From NCBI RefSeq assembly GCF_024721155.1, contig NZ_JAHVAP010000024.1, positions 1-39,494 of the forward strand: a stretch of 39,494 bases of DNA, in the 5' to 3' direction. How positions within the stretch are numbered: position 1 is the stretch's first letter; every line of letters begins with the position of its first letter. Under the pieces are notes generated by a model. It saw only the letters and a list, made by a program, of their open reading frames with translations, was not told where the DNA came from and did not search any database. Position numbers and translations under genes: made by a program. Source of the stretch: Mucilaginibacter phenanthrenivorans. GTDB lineage: Bacteria; Bacteroidota; Bacteroidia; Sphingobacteriales; Sphingobacteriaceae. Positions 16,520 to 24,795 of the stretch are shown in pieces.

Positions 16520-17332
16520 ATGTGCAGAGATATCAGCTTTCATTCAGAAATACAGATAGTCACCCAGGACTTTAAGGGTATTCAGCTTGCCCCGAATCTG
16601 GCGCATTATCCTAATGATATGGTGCATGTAACCTGTGAGATATTGCCAACACACCCGATTGTCGTTAACAGAAAAGCTTTGGTCCTTGCCAATATGAGCT
16701 GGGGTGTAGTACCTACCTATATCGACGATCCGCGAGAACGGCAGTTACAGCGATCCAATATGGTCAACGCCCGCTCGGAAAGGATCATCGGCGATAAAAA
16801 ATCTTATTGGTATAGGCTGCGCAACAATCGTTGCCTGATACCTGCTACCGGTATCTATGAGCATAGAGAAGTAAAAGGCTTTAGGAATAAAATTCCTTAT
16901 CATATCAGCCTTGAAGGCCGTAAGGGTTTTTATGTTCCGGCACTCTACCAGGTCAGCCAGGAAGTGGACCAGGACACCGGCGAGATATTTAATTTTGCCT
17001 CATTTACCATGATCACCCGGCATGCTAACGATAAAATGATGTGGATACACAATTCCGGTGACAATAAGCATCGAATGCCGCTGTTCCTGACGCCTGAAAT
17101 GGAACATGCGTGGGTATTGGATGATTTGAGCGATGATGATATGGAGGAGTTTTTTCATTTTGAAATGCCTTCGGATAACATCGCGCATTACCCGGTATAT
17201 ACAATTCGCGGTCGTAAACCGGTAACTGAAGATATAGTACCGGACGCTTATTATGACTGGGGCAAAAAGTTGCCGGTGTATGGTCAGGAATCAAATTCAA
17301 CTGAGGATACACAAAGCTCTTTGTTTTTCTAG
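16520..17332 (+). CDS. SOS response-associated peptidase family protein (SRAP, YedK/HMCES)
   Basis: This 270-aa SRAP protein forms a covalent thiazolidine crosslink with abasic sites in single-stranded DNA, protecting them during replication or repair. All the key residues are visible: Cys2 right after the initiator Met (MCRDIS), Asn83 (VNARSERI), Glu114 (ATGIYEHRE) and His184 (KHRMPLFL). The start is fixed, because the catalytic Cys must be residue 2 after Met removal. The length is slightly above the usual 220-250 aa owing to a C-terminal tail. Its placement opposite dinB/dnaE fits a damage-tolerance cassette that could protect single-stranded DNA entering by conjugation; the latter is inference. 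Confidence 0.92.
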   Translation: MCRDISFHSEIQIVTQDFKGIQLAPNLAHYPNDMVHVTCEILPTHPIVVNRKALVLANMSWGVVPTYIDDPRERQLQRSNMVNARSERIIGDKKSYWYRLRNNRCLIPATGIYEHREVKGFRNKIPYHISLEGRKGFYVPALYQVSQEVDQDTGEIFNFASFTMITRHANDKMMWIHNSGDNKHRMPLFLTPEMEHAWVLDDLSDDDMEEFFHFEMPSDNIAHYPVYTIRGRKPVTEDIVPDAYYDWGKKLPVYGQESNSTEDTQSSLFF

Positions 17333-17338
17333 ATATTT

Positions 17339-17386
17339 CTAAAAGACAAAAAAATATTGGTAAATAGATGTTTGTCGTTATTTTAG
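17339..17386. promoter_or_regulatory. Inverted repeat upstream of the 17406 gene
   Basis: CTAAAAGACAAA (17339-17350) faces TTTGTC-GTTA-TTTTAG (17371-17386), giving 6-bp inner and 6-bp outer arms with a 4-base bulge. It sits 20-67 bp before the ATG at 17406. The spacing and shape suggest an operator; a role as the terminator of the SRAP operon is less likely because no T-tract follows. Confidence 0.35.
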
Positions 17387-17405
17387 AACGATAAAACCTC
17401 ATCAC

Positions 17406-18296
17406 ATGCTAAATGCCGAAAATGCCAAGGTGATTGGCAACTTATTCAATACGCTTGATCAAGGCGTTCGCAATGATCTTTCCAGGGGACAGATCGCAGA
17501 CGAGCGGGATTACGTCTCCCGGTTGGTCACACATTTCAACTATCCTTATGGCTTATTTAATACCTACAGCGTTGGTAAAATGAAGTTTGACTGTGGTTGG
17601 TTTGCAAGGGTCAATAAAGGAGAATCTGAACGAGGTTTTGGGTGTGATAGCATGATCATATTTCGTGTTGGAGACAAAGTTAAAGTCGGGCTGTTTGAAG
17701 CCAAATGGCCGAGAATAATGGATTATCCCGATTATCCCTGGGATTACCTTCAAAAAAGTTCCAAACAGTCGCATTTTACCAGCCAGATCGAAAGACAAAG
17801 TAACTGGTCAGATAATGCTGCAATCTGGGAAATGTTTTTTTATGAAAATGAAATAGGGAAAACCGACGGATTGTTCGATAAAAACGGTTCAACTTGTATT
17901 AAACATGATTTTGCCAATGCTGTGATCGATTCAACAGAGAGACCTGCCTTGATTTGGGATAACGATGACCTGGAAAATTTACTTATAAAAGCCAGGACTG
18001 CCGGTGAGGAAACGATTAATATCGGTTATATACTGGAGGAAATATTAACGTGTAAGTTAGGAAAAGCGATTGAGATAGATGAAACAGATCGCTACTTTAC
18101 CCTATACGAAAATGATGGCAAAAAATTTAAAAACATTCCTATTGTCCGGTTTCCAGGCGATCCACAATTAAGAAGAGGAGACAACACATTAACCGGGATC
18201 GCCAATGATGAACTGATTACAGGCTTTATGCAGGCAAATGGGTTGTCGTTCCTCCAATTTATGAATATAAAACCGAAGCAGAACGATATAGGATAA
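17406..18296 (+). CDS. Hypothetical protein, putative PD-(D/E)XK nuclease fold
   Basis: This 296-aa protein belongs to no family I can name. The arrangement Glu33 (DERDYVSRL), Asp81 (FGCDSMIIF), then Glu98-Ala-Lys100 (GLFEAKWPR) resembles the PD-(D/E)XK core: helix Glu, strand Asp, strand ExK. This would predict a metal-dependent nuclease. The C-terminal half (from about 160) has no clear motif. It has its own upstream region with an inverted repeat, so it may be expressed separately from SRAP. Alternative: a non-catalytic protein with chance ExK. A structure prediction would settle it. Confidence 0.6.
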   Translation: MLNAENAKVIGNLFNTLDQGVRNDLSRGQIADERDYVSRLVTHFNYPYGLFNTYSVGKMKFDCGWFARVNKGESERGFGCDSMIIFRVGDKVKVGLFEAKWPRIMDYPDYPWDYLQKSSKQSHFTSQIERQSNWSDNAAIWEMFFYENEIGKTDGLFDKNGSTCIKHDFANAVIDSTERPALIWDNDDLENLLIKARTAGEETINIGYILEEILTCKLGKAIEIDETDRYFTLYENDGKKFKNIPIVRFPGDPQLRRGDNTLTGIANDELITGFMQANGLSFLQFMNIKPKQNDIG

Positions 18297-18324
18297 GTTA
18301 TCGGGTATTAACAGTTGCCGCCAG

Positions 18325-19227
18325 TTATAAATTTCCATTAAGGAACTTGGGCCTTTCAATCGCTGTTCCTAACTTGTCGTTCAGTTTTTTGATCAAATAA
18401 TCACACGCTTCAGGTACAAATCTTTCGTTGTTCTGGTGCATAAAGAACCATACTGCTTTCAGTCCCATGGCTTTCCAGTCTTTCAGCCTTTCCACCCATT
18501 CGTCCATTCGGGTGTAATCGCTTGATGCCAGATCGTTGCCGACAAAGCGGATGACGGCTTCGCTGGTGGTCAGTTCCATATGGACAACATCCCTTCGTCC
18601 TGAAGTGTCCGATATCACCGTGCCTATGTTCAGGTTCTGGAGTAATTGAAACAAATCGTTACGGTTTGACTCTATGGCAAACCAATCTTTATGGCGCACT
18701 TCTACACTGACCTTAATGGACGACGGTAATGCCTCCAGGTAAGCTTTGAGGTTTGGATAGCTTTTCGGTGAGAAATTCTCCCCAAGCTGCAACAGCAATG
18801 GTCCAAGGTGATTTCTGAAGCCCACCAGGCTTTGATAAAATTTAGCCGTTTGTTCTTCCGCATTGGACAGCCTGCGTATATGGGTGATGTTCTGCGGAAA
18901 CTTCGGACAAAACTTAAAATCCGGCGAATCATTTACCTGCTGCACCCACCGTGTAAGTTCATCTGCGGTGTAGATATTATAGAAAGTGGGACCAAATTCA
19001 ACGGTATTAAAGTTCTGGCTATAGAAGGGAAGCAGGGCATTGTCGGGCGTTTTTTTTGGATAGATTTTGCCGATCCAGCTTTTCTCACCCCACTTCGAGG
19101 CACCTATAAATACCTGCAGTTCGTCATTAGGGCTGGCTGCTGTAAGTGTGCGCTTTGTTCTTGCTGTATCCGGGGGCAATGAAAAATCAATATCGGCAAT
19201 TGCGTCGTGAACGTGTCCAAATTCCAT
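18325..19227 (-). CDS. DUF72 (YecE-like) family protein
   Basis: This 300-aa protein has the DUF72 TIM-barrel signatures: FIGASKWGEKSWIGKIYP near residue 41, NFNTVEFGPTFYNIYTADELTRW, FKFCPKFPQNITH, GPLLLQLGENFSPK, and VSVEVRHKDWF. The role of DUF72 proteins is not established. There is a polar N-terminal extension of about 35 residues. It is convergent with the 17406 gene (28 bp apart) and is not part of the neighbouring operons. Confidence 0.9.
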   Translation of the reverse strand: MEFGHVHDAIADIDFSLPPDTARTKRTLTAASPNDELQVFIGASKWGEKSWIGKIYPKKTPDNALLPFYSQNFNTVEFGPTFYNIYTADELTRWVQQVNDSPDFKFCPKFPQNITHIRRLSNAEEQTAKFYQSLVGFRNHLGPLLLQLGENFSPKSYPNLKAYLEALPSSIKVSVEVRHKDWFAIESNRNDLFQLLQNLNIGTVISDTSGRRDVVHMELTTSEAVIRFVGNDLASSDYTRMDEWVERLKDWKAMGLKAVWFFMHQNNERFVPEACDYLIKKLNDKLGTAIERPKFLNGNL

Positions 19228-19278
19228 TTCGTAAAATTAAAGATTAAGGAAGTTCTTTAGCACAACTTCTTGTTTTAA

Positions 19279-19527
19279 ATGTTTTATTTTGTAACGATGG
19301 ACGAGATGGAAAACCCGGTGATTGGGTTCGGCTTAGCCTATGGTAATCAATTGATCTATTGTGAAGCAATGATGAAGGACAATTATTATGACGTGCATTT
19401 CGATGGTAATTGGGTGGCGTCGATCGCACATAACGATGATTGGGACTGGATGCAGGCATCCGGCGTGATCCTGCCCGGGGAGACCATTGCTGAGATCGGT
19501 TTAAGGATAGAAAGTCATTACCAATAA
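19279..19527 (+). CDS. Small hypothetical protein
   Basis: This 82-aa acidic protein (MFYFVTMDEMENPVIGFG...) may instead start at the second Met (19297). It contains DGNWVASIAHNDDWDWMQASG and ends in a GLRIESHY helix. I associate this type of small protein with Bacteroidota mobile elements, but no function is known to me. It lies 14 bp before the glycosylase gene and is on the same strand, so they are probably cotranscribed. Confidence 0.6.
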   Translation: MFYFVTMDEMENPVIGFGLAYGNQLIYCEAMMKDNYYDVHFDGNWVASIAHNDDWDWMQASGVILPGETIAEIGLRIESHYQ

Positions 19528-19541
19528 CTACCAAAAAAGAT

Positions 19542-20315
19542 ATGCCTGAAATACCCGACCTAAATATATTCAGCAGCAACCTTGCCAAGCGGCTTGTGGG
19601 CAAAATATTAACCAACATCAGTATCCTGGTTCCGCGAAAACTCAAGGAACCCGAAACCGGCTTTAAGGCCGCGCTTGAAGGACAGCAACTGATTGCTATC
19701 AACCGGGTTGGCAAGCAGTTGTATTTCGCTTTCGGGGATGGGCAGGTCTTGGGCCTGCATCTGATGCTCTATGGGTCGATGCACTGGTACGAGGGTACAA
19801 ACGAAAACAAGTTCACCATCGCCGAATTGCTGTTTTCGAATAGTACGGGCCTTGCGGTTACTGACTGGCAAAAATCCGTGATGTTGACGCTCAACCCGGA
19901 AATATCAACGGTACCTGACGCCATGGCGCTGCCGGAAAACTACCTGGTTACAGCACTGAAGAAAATTGGCCGCCCGATCAAAACGGTACTGACCGATGGA
20001 AAGATCGTCCAAGGGATCGGTAATGCTTATGTAGATGAGATCCTTTACGCCGCGAAACTCTCGCCGTTTTCCATATCCAACAAAATTCCTGCAGAGAAAA
20101 TTAGTATCCTGACCTATGCGATCAAACAAGTGTTAATGAATGCTGAGGCACATATCCTCAAAAACTTCCCGGATACCATTACTGAGAAGGAACGGGATTT
20201 TCTAAAGGTCCACCTGCCTAAACAAAAGCTGACACCAAATGGCGAAGGTATTCTCGTAGCAGAGATCGCTTCGCGAAAAACGTACTACACCGAAGGCCAA
20301 CAATTATTTGAATGA
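19542..20315 (+). CDS. Fpg/Nei-like DNA glycosylase lacking the zinc finger
   Basis: This 257-aa protein begins MPEIPD, which gives the catalytic Pro2 and Glu3 after Met removal. It keeps the central helix-two-turn-helix (VQGIGNAYVDEILYAAKLSP) and a final segment RKTYYTEGQQ that matches the beta-hairpin of the Fpg/Nei finger. All four zinc-binding cysteines are absent, so it belongs to the zinc-less type. The reaction is removal of oxidised bases with beta-elimination. It shares the repair theme of the block. The DUF3945 remnant lies downstream and is not part of it. Confidence 0.87.
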   Translation: MPEIPDLNIFSSNLAKRLVGKILTNISILVPRKLKEPETGFKAALEGQQLIAINRVGKQLYFAFGDGQVLGLHLMLYGSMHWYEGTNENKFTIAELLFSNSTGLAVTDWQKSVMLTLNPEISTVPDAMALPENYLVTALKKIGRPIKTVLTDGKIVQGIGNAYVDEILYAAKLSPFSISNKIPAEKISILTYAIKQVLMNAEAHILKNFPDTITEKERDFLKVHLPKQKLTPNGEGILVAEIASRKTYYTEGQQLFE

Positions 20316-20424
20316 GTTAGGACATTGTAGGACGACATTCAACAAAGTATTAACATTATAATCCAGTTGGTATCGCTATTCTTCGCCAGCTATGCTAATG
20401 AAATATTAGCGACAGAGATTAACC

Positions 20425-20803
20425 TAGGGAACAAGAGCGGCGGGAAATACCACTCCTGGCTGGTACTGGATAATGAAAAGCTGAACGACAAAGGCAATAA
20501 AGAAATCAAAAAGTTCACCGAAAATTATGGCTATGACCTCGAGCAGACCCTTAAAGGAAAAGGCATTAAGGAAATGGATGATCCAAAAACAATGGAAGAC
20601 CTTTTCTGATCCTTAAAGAAAGGCAACTCCCAGCAAGTCACCGTTGAAGAGATAATAAAGAACAGAAGTATTTCATATTAGCAAATCCTCAGTTCAAAAC
20701 CGTGGACGTTTTGGATCATCAAATGAAAAAGATCAAACGAGAAGAATTGCTAAAACCCGAACAAAAACAAACAACCGGCAAAAAGCAAGGTGAGCAGCAA
20801 TGA
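20425..20803 (+). pseudogene. Decayed DUF3945 gene remnant
   Basis: Translation of this stretch matches the C-terminal half of the DUF3945 protein at 10134-11387: GGKYHSWLVLDNEKLNDKGNKEIKKF against the EKYQAWLQLDNDNLTQNGNKEIKRF region, then NYGYDLEQTLKGKGIKEMD. An in-frame TGA at 20607 sits where the intact gene has Arg. A frameshift near 20650 follows, and the frame then resumes with QFKTVDVLDHQMKKIKREELL and a Gln/Lys tail. The 5' part is missing. A short ORF (20367-20609) can be read here but is only part of this remnant. Confidence 0.85.
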
Positions 20804-20998
20804 GTTTGTCAAGCGACCCTGAAGGTTAAAGATTTGCATATTATCCTGTTCGGTCAACCAACGAATGATAATAAATAGTTATCTATTGTTCATTACCATC
20901 CACGAGAAATAATCTTCTGTGTTTAAAGTTGTCTGATCTTTTGTAAGGCGTCAACTGTTTAACTTAAAAATCGATGTAAAATTTAAATAATAAAAACC

Positions 20999-21190
20999 AT
21001 GTCACTAGAGAAAACTTTAGTGCTGCGCGACCAACATATGGTTGCCGCCATTTACGGCACCTCGTCTGATGGCTTTACGCCAAACCAACCTATAATCCTG
21101 TTTTCCAGAGAAACCCGCATGGCCTGCCTCCGATTTATCCGGCAGGTGTTTGACCAGGGCAATAACTGTTTTAAGGTGGATTTAAAATAA
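20999..21190 (+). CDS. Small hypothetical protein
   Basis: This 63-aa protein (MSLEKTLVLRDQHMVAAIYG...) contains PIILFSRETRMACLRFIRQVFDQG and has no family I recognise. It stands alone between the DUF3945 remnant and the first RES-like gene, with 195 bp of AT-rich sequence upstream in which I see no clear promoter. The amino-acid composition is normal for a globular protein, which supports translation. Confidence 0.5.
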   Translation: MSLEKTLVLRDQHMVAAIYGTSSDGFTPNQPIILFSRETRMACLRFIRQVFDQGNNCFKVDLK

Positions 21191-21238
21191 AACGGAATTG
21201 CCTAAGGATTAGCCTGCATATAATGCTAATTTTAGGCT

Positions 21239-22120
21239 ATGAACGATACCCTGAAATTCCTGGATAGTGTCAAAGACCGGCTGGAAGAAGTCTCCTATGA
21301 GGAAATCTACCAGTCGGTTGCTGCTATGCGCGATAAATTTGTACCTACCGCGCTTATAAAAAAAGGTGCTTTTATTGATCGGGTCAGGGTTCATAAAAAG
21401 CCAGATGACTTGTTTCTGAGGGAAGAGGATATAAGTTATATCCATGACCAGGAAGTGATTGATAAATATGTGGGTTATGGCAGGGCTAATAAGGAAAAGC
21501 AGGCCGTGTTTTATGGAGCTATTCTTTCTCCTAAAATCAAACATCCCCGCGTTGTCGCTTATTTTGAAACCTCACCTATTCTAAAGAATCTCGACAAATA
21601 CCCTGAGGTTACTGAGTATTTTACTTTAAGCCGCTGGCGGCTGACACAGGATATTGAAGTCATGGAAGTAATCTTTAGCGATGAGGCGCTTAAAGTGAGC
21701 GAATATGCGCAAATGTCTCTCGCCAACCAATTGAAAAACTATAAACACCTCCCCTTAGCTGCTGAATATGAAGAACAGGGGCGGTTTTTTGCCAACCAGT
21801 TTGCCCGTAGCGATATAAAGGATGGCCAGGATTATAAGTATAAAATAACGGCGGCTTATGTCAACTACATCTGGGCTAAGAGCCACCTGAAGGGGGTGAC
21901 TTATCCAAGCGTACAATCCGAATACCTTGGTCAAAATGTTGCCTTACTGCCTGAACTGGTCAACAGCTCCCTGCAACTGGATGCACCGGTCGGCATTTTT
22001 AAGTTTGAAAGAAAGGGAGGCGTTAACTTGCCGGTTGACAGCACCAAAGTAGCGATGGATCTGGGGAAGGATAACGCGGCATTCGTTTTTAAAGATTACT
22101 ACGATGGCGCATTCAGATAA
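21239..22120 (+). CDS. RES-domain-like protein (possible NAD+-degrading toxin)
   Basis: This 293-aa protein shows the layout of RES domains. An Arg-rich start (GAFIDRVRVHKK) is followed by the characteristic VGYGRANKEKQAVFYGAI (compare GRxNxxGxxVFY), then a strand-rich region with YFETSP, and near the C-terminus the GVTYPSVQSEYLGQNVALLPE block (compare YPSxxxxxGxNxxL). RES toxins such as MbcT destroy NAD+ by phosphorolysis. This protein is larger than typical RES toxins (about 150-230 aa), and no Xre/MbcA-type antitoxin is adjacent. Convergent with a second RES-like gene. Function inferred from motifs; activity unproven. Confidence 0.68.
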   Translation: MNDTLKFLDSVKDRLEEVSYEEIYQSVAAMRDKFVPTALIKKGAFIDRVRVHKKPDDLFLREEDISYIHDQEVIDKYVGYGRANKEKQAVFYGAILSPKIKHPRVVAYFETSPILKNLDKYPEVTEYFTLSRWRLTQDIEVMEVIFSDEALKVSEYAQMSLANQLKNYKHLPLAAEYEEQGRFFANQFARSDIKDGQDYKYKITAAYVNYIWAKSHLKGVTYPSVQSEYLGQNVALLPELVNSSLQLDAPVGIFKFERKGGVNLPVDSTKVAMDLGKDNAAFVFKDYYDGAFR

Positions 22121-22158
22121 CTGTAGAGCTCAATTATAATTAGGATAAAGGGCGTTTG

Positions 22159-23367
22159 CTAATCGACTATTTTACATAGACCCCGATTGATGTCCTGTTC
22201 TACCTTTTTAAATTTTAAACCAAAAAACTTTACGCCATTAGCATACTCAACATTTACCTTATCGTTTCTGCTTAGGTTGCTGCTTTTTATAGCTGCTGAT
22301 ACTACAGGTTTTGGCTGCGGTTTCCAGCCTACTGGTGCAAGGTTAAATGAAAGACTTTTAGGAATATCAGGCCCGTTGTCATACCGAATCTGTTTATTGG
22401 GTCCTGTTTGCATCATTCGGAATAAGCCAAACAATTCATCAGCCTTTTCTTTGTTGTATAATATTTCTCCTTTTTTAAAATCGAAGGCAGTTGTACCAAA
22501 TGATCCTATAATGCTATCGGTAGTCGGTTCCGCAATACTCGGGTCGAGATTTTCATATTCATCCAGGATAAATTTGGTTTCAACACTGTAGAGATCATAT
22601 TTTTTTAAAAGCAGGTCATTCTTGATGGCAATATTATCACCCATTTTTTTCCTTTGTACACTGGGAAATATTATCGCTTCAATATTACCGGCGCTCGGTA
22701 CAGGATAATACAATTGATCAGAAGAAATTAACGCGCTGAACAAGTAATCCCTTGGCCTAAGCCGGTCAACAGGTAGCGAAAAAATCTCGATGAAGAATTC
22801 CTCTAACAGGTAAAATACTTTTTGAAGGTCATGAGAGATTTTAGGATTATCAGTCTTTTCGGTTCTGATAACGCTGCACACGGCCTTTGCGCCTGGCTTT
22901 AATTGAAATCGTGAGATCGTAATAACGTCCCCCTTTTGTGGTTTGGTTTCCCAATAAGCAGAGGCTTCATCAAGCGCACAATAGGCAACCTGCTGTTCGG
23001 GGATATTACATCTGCCAAAAGTGCAATATTTAAGCGGTGGCGCGAGTAACTCGACTATTTCGGTTAAATAGTTCAATTCCTTCCCCTTGCCTGCAAGAAT
23101 GCGGTTGTTGTTGGAAATCCTGACAAGAAATCCAGGTAATTCCGCAGCGCTGGCCATGGGTTTTAAATTGAAAAACGTGCTTATATTTTGTTTGAACTTT
23201 TCAAATTCATCCAATGGGAGGTCATGTATTTTCCCAAAATATCCACGATAAAAATTCAGCTTTTGAATAATACTTTCAATGCTGTTGAGGTTCATAACTT
23301 CTCTGTTCGTCTTATTGTTGGCGATTTTTTCTATCAAACCAAATTCGTCAAATACAGGTGGGATCAT
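22159..23367 (-). CDS. RES-domain-like protein with C-terminal extension
   Basis: This 402-aa protein carries a RES-like region from about residue 80: FLVRISNNNRIL, then FGRCNIPEQQVAYCALDEASAYWE, and later AGNIEAIIFPSVQRKKMGDNIAIK. A C-terminal tail of about 35 residues (DKVNVEYANGVKFFGLKF, then KKVEQDINRGLCKIVD) looks like a separate small strand-rich module. It is convergent with the other RES-like gene (38 bp between stops), and no antitoxin-like neighbour is seen. It could be an NAD+-targeting effector of an abortive-infection type. The family call rests on eye-matched motifs. Confidence 0.65.
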   Translation of the reverse strand: MIPPVFDEFGLIEKIANNKTNREVMNLNSIESIIQKLNFYRGYFGKIHDLPLDEFEKFKQNISTFFNLKPMASAAELPGFLVRISNNNRILAGKGKELNYLTEIVELLAPPLKYCTFGRCNIPEQQVAYCALDEASAYWETKPQKGDVITISRFQLKPGAKAVCSVIRTEKTDNPKISHDLQKVFYLLEEFFIEIFSLPVDRLRPRDYLFSALISSDQLYYPVPSAGNIEAIIFPSVQRKKMGDNIAIKNDLLLKKYDLYSVETKFILDEYENLDPSIAEPTTDSIIGSFGTTAFDFKKGEILYNKEKADELFGLFRMMQTGPNKQIRYDNGPDIPKSLSFNLAPVGWKPQPKPVVSAAIKSSNLSRNDKVNVEYANGVKFFGLKFKKVEQDINRGLCKIVD

Positions 23368-23517
23368 TTGATAGTTAAATAAACAATAAAAATACGGAAA
23401 TCTTCAAAGGCTTTTTTTAGAAAATGCACTAAGCCTGCATAATATGGTTGGTGGTATAGCGCCTTTTAACGACATTTAACCTTTCATAAAATATAATACC
23501 TTAATCGCCTTATCACA

Positions 23518-24795
23518 ATGGCAACAATTGATCTTCATGACGTTATAATTGATGTTTTACGAAATGCAGGGACACCCTTACGGGCGACTGAAATCGTAGA
23601 TATTATCAGCCGGGATGGCTTGTATCTGACAAAGGATAAAAACCCACCGGATTACAATCAGATTTATGGTAGAATCGGCAAATATCCTCACCTGTTTTCA
23701 TGGAAAGATGGGATAATCACCTTAAGGAACTTGCCACGGGAAGAACGACTGTTCCGGTTGACATGGAATACAAAAGGCTGGGAATTGCCCATAAAGCACG
23801 ACTGGCATGAGGAAGACCAGGGCAAAACCAATGTGGCCTTTGAAAATCAATACGGCTTTGGCGGTGAAGAATGGCTCTTTAACGCTCGATACCTTTCAAA
23901 TGGATTTCAATATGGCTATATCCGAGGGGCGAAAGATCTCACAGCAACAGTGGCATTTGTAACCACCGCATATCTATTCACAATTCACCAGGAAAGCGGC
24001 GACCGCTACCTTGTTGGTAAAATAGAAAATTTGGAAATTATCCAGCCTGGTGATGCCGCTGAATTGGTGGCGCATGAGTTATATAATCAATACCTCGATG
24101 AGTTTGTCAATGAAATTGAAATGGCCGATGGCGACTCTGACGCGATACAGGTAGAAGGATTTCAGGCTAATGTCCGCTTTAAACTCATCGGAAACGAACT
24201 TTTTGAGGTCCCCAAATTGGTTCCGGGCCTGCGTGGCAGGCAATATAACAGGTTTATACCCTATAAAGTTACTCCAGCCTTACTGGCTAAAATGGATGGC
24301 TATTTACCAAAAACAGGCTTTAAATTCAATCCAGGAATAGCAACTGCCAGCGAAGGTTACGAGCGCCACACCAGTGCTACACAAACCTCAGTAAAACGGC
24401 ATCATACCAATATCACCAATGCATTAGTTAAGTATCTCTCACCGGAATTTACCGAGAACAAGAAAAACCTGTCCGTTGAGAAAACGGACTTTGGATCAAA
24501 AACAGCCGATATAGTATTACAACATGCTGATAAGATTATCTCGATCATCGAGGTGAAGACTTCAGCAATGGCCCGCAAAAACATACGGGAAGCGATGGGG
24601 CAATTACTGGATTATGCACTTTGGTTTGAGGATGTTACGATAACTGAGCTCATCATAGTTGCCCCGTCTCCATTATCACCTGAAGAAACAGCATTTTTTA
24701 TCCGGCTTCAAAATCACTTTAAACTGAAAATAAGCTACTGGCAATTCCTGGAAAATGCCGGCAGACGCCAAACACCTTTCCTTAAACTATTATAA
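23518..24795 (+). CDS. HARE-HTH and PD-(D/E)XK restriction endonuclease-like protein
   Basis: This 425-aa protein has an N-terminal winged helix of the HARE type (residues 5-70: LHDVIIDVLRNAGTPLRATEIVDII... LFSWKDGIITL). A middle domain starts around YGFGGEEWLFNARYLSNGF. The C-terminal PD-(D/E)XK domain has Asp331 (TADIVL), Glu345-Val-Lys347 (IIEVKTS) and a following helix with Gln362 (GQLLDYAL). HARE-HTH proteins are linked to restriction and modified-DNA recognition. The EEWLFN region may be the sensor; that is inference. Its stop overlaps the next start (TAATG, 1 nt), so the two genes are translationally coupled. It opens a three-gene operon. Confidence 0.83.
   Translation: MATIDLHDVIIDVLRNAGTPLRATEIVDIISRDGLYLTKDKNPPDYNQIYGRIGKYPHLFSWKDGIITLRNLPREERLFRLTWNTKGWELPIKHDWHEEDQGKTNVAFENQYGFGGEEWLFNARYLSNGFQYGYIRGAKDLTATVAFVTTAYLFTIHQESGDRYLVGKIENLEIIQPGDAAELVAHELYNQYLDEFVNEIEMADGDSDAIQVEGFQANVRFKLIGNELFEVPKLVPGLRGRQYNRFIPYKVTPALLAKMDGYLPKTGFKFNPGIATASEGYERHTSATQTSVKRHHTNITNALVKYLSPEFTENKKNLSVEKTDFGSKTADIVLQHADKIISIIEVKTSAMARKNIREAMGQLLDYALWFEDVTITELIIVAPSPLSPEETAFFIRLQNHFKLKISYWQFLENAGRRQTPFLKLL

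Noticed and set aside
16029..17332. ImuA/ImuB component of a mutasome
   Set aside because: The second protein is clearly SRAP (Cys2, Asn83, Glu114, His184), and the first has no RecA-like or Y-family motif.
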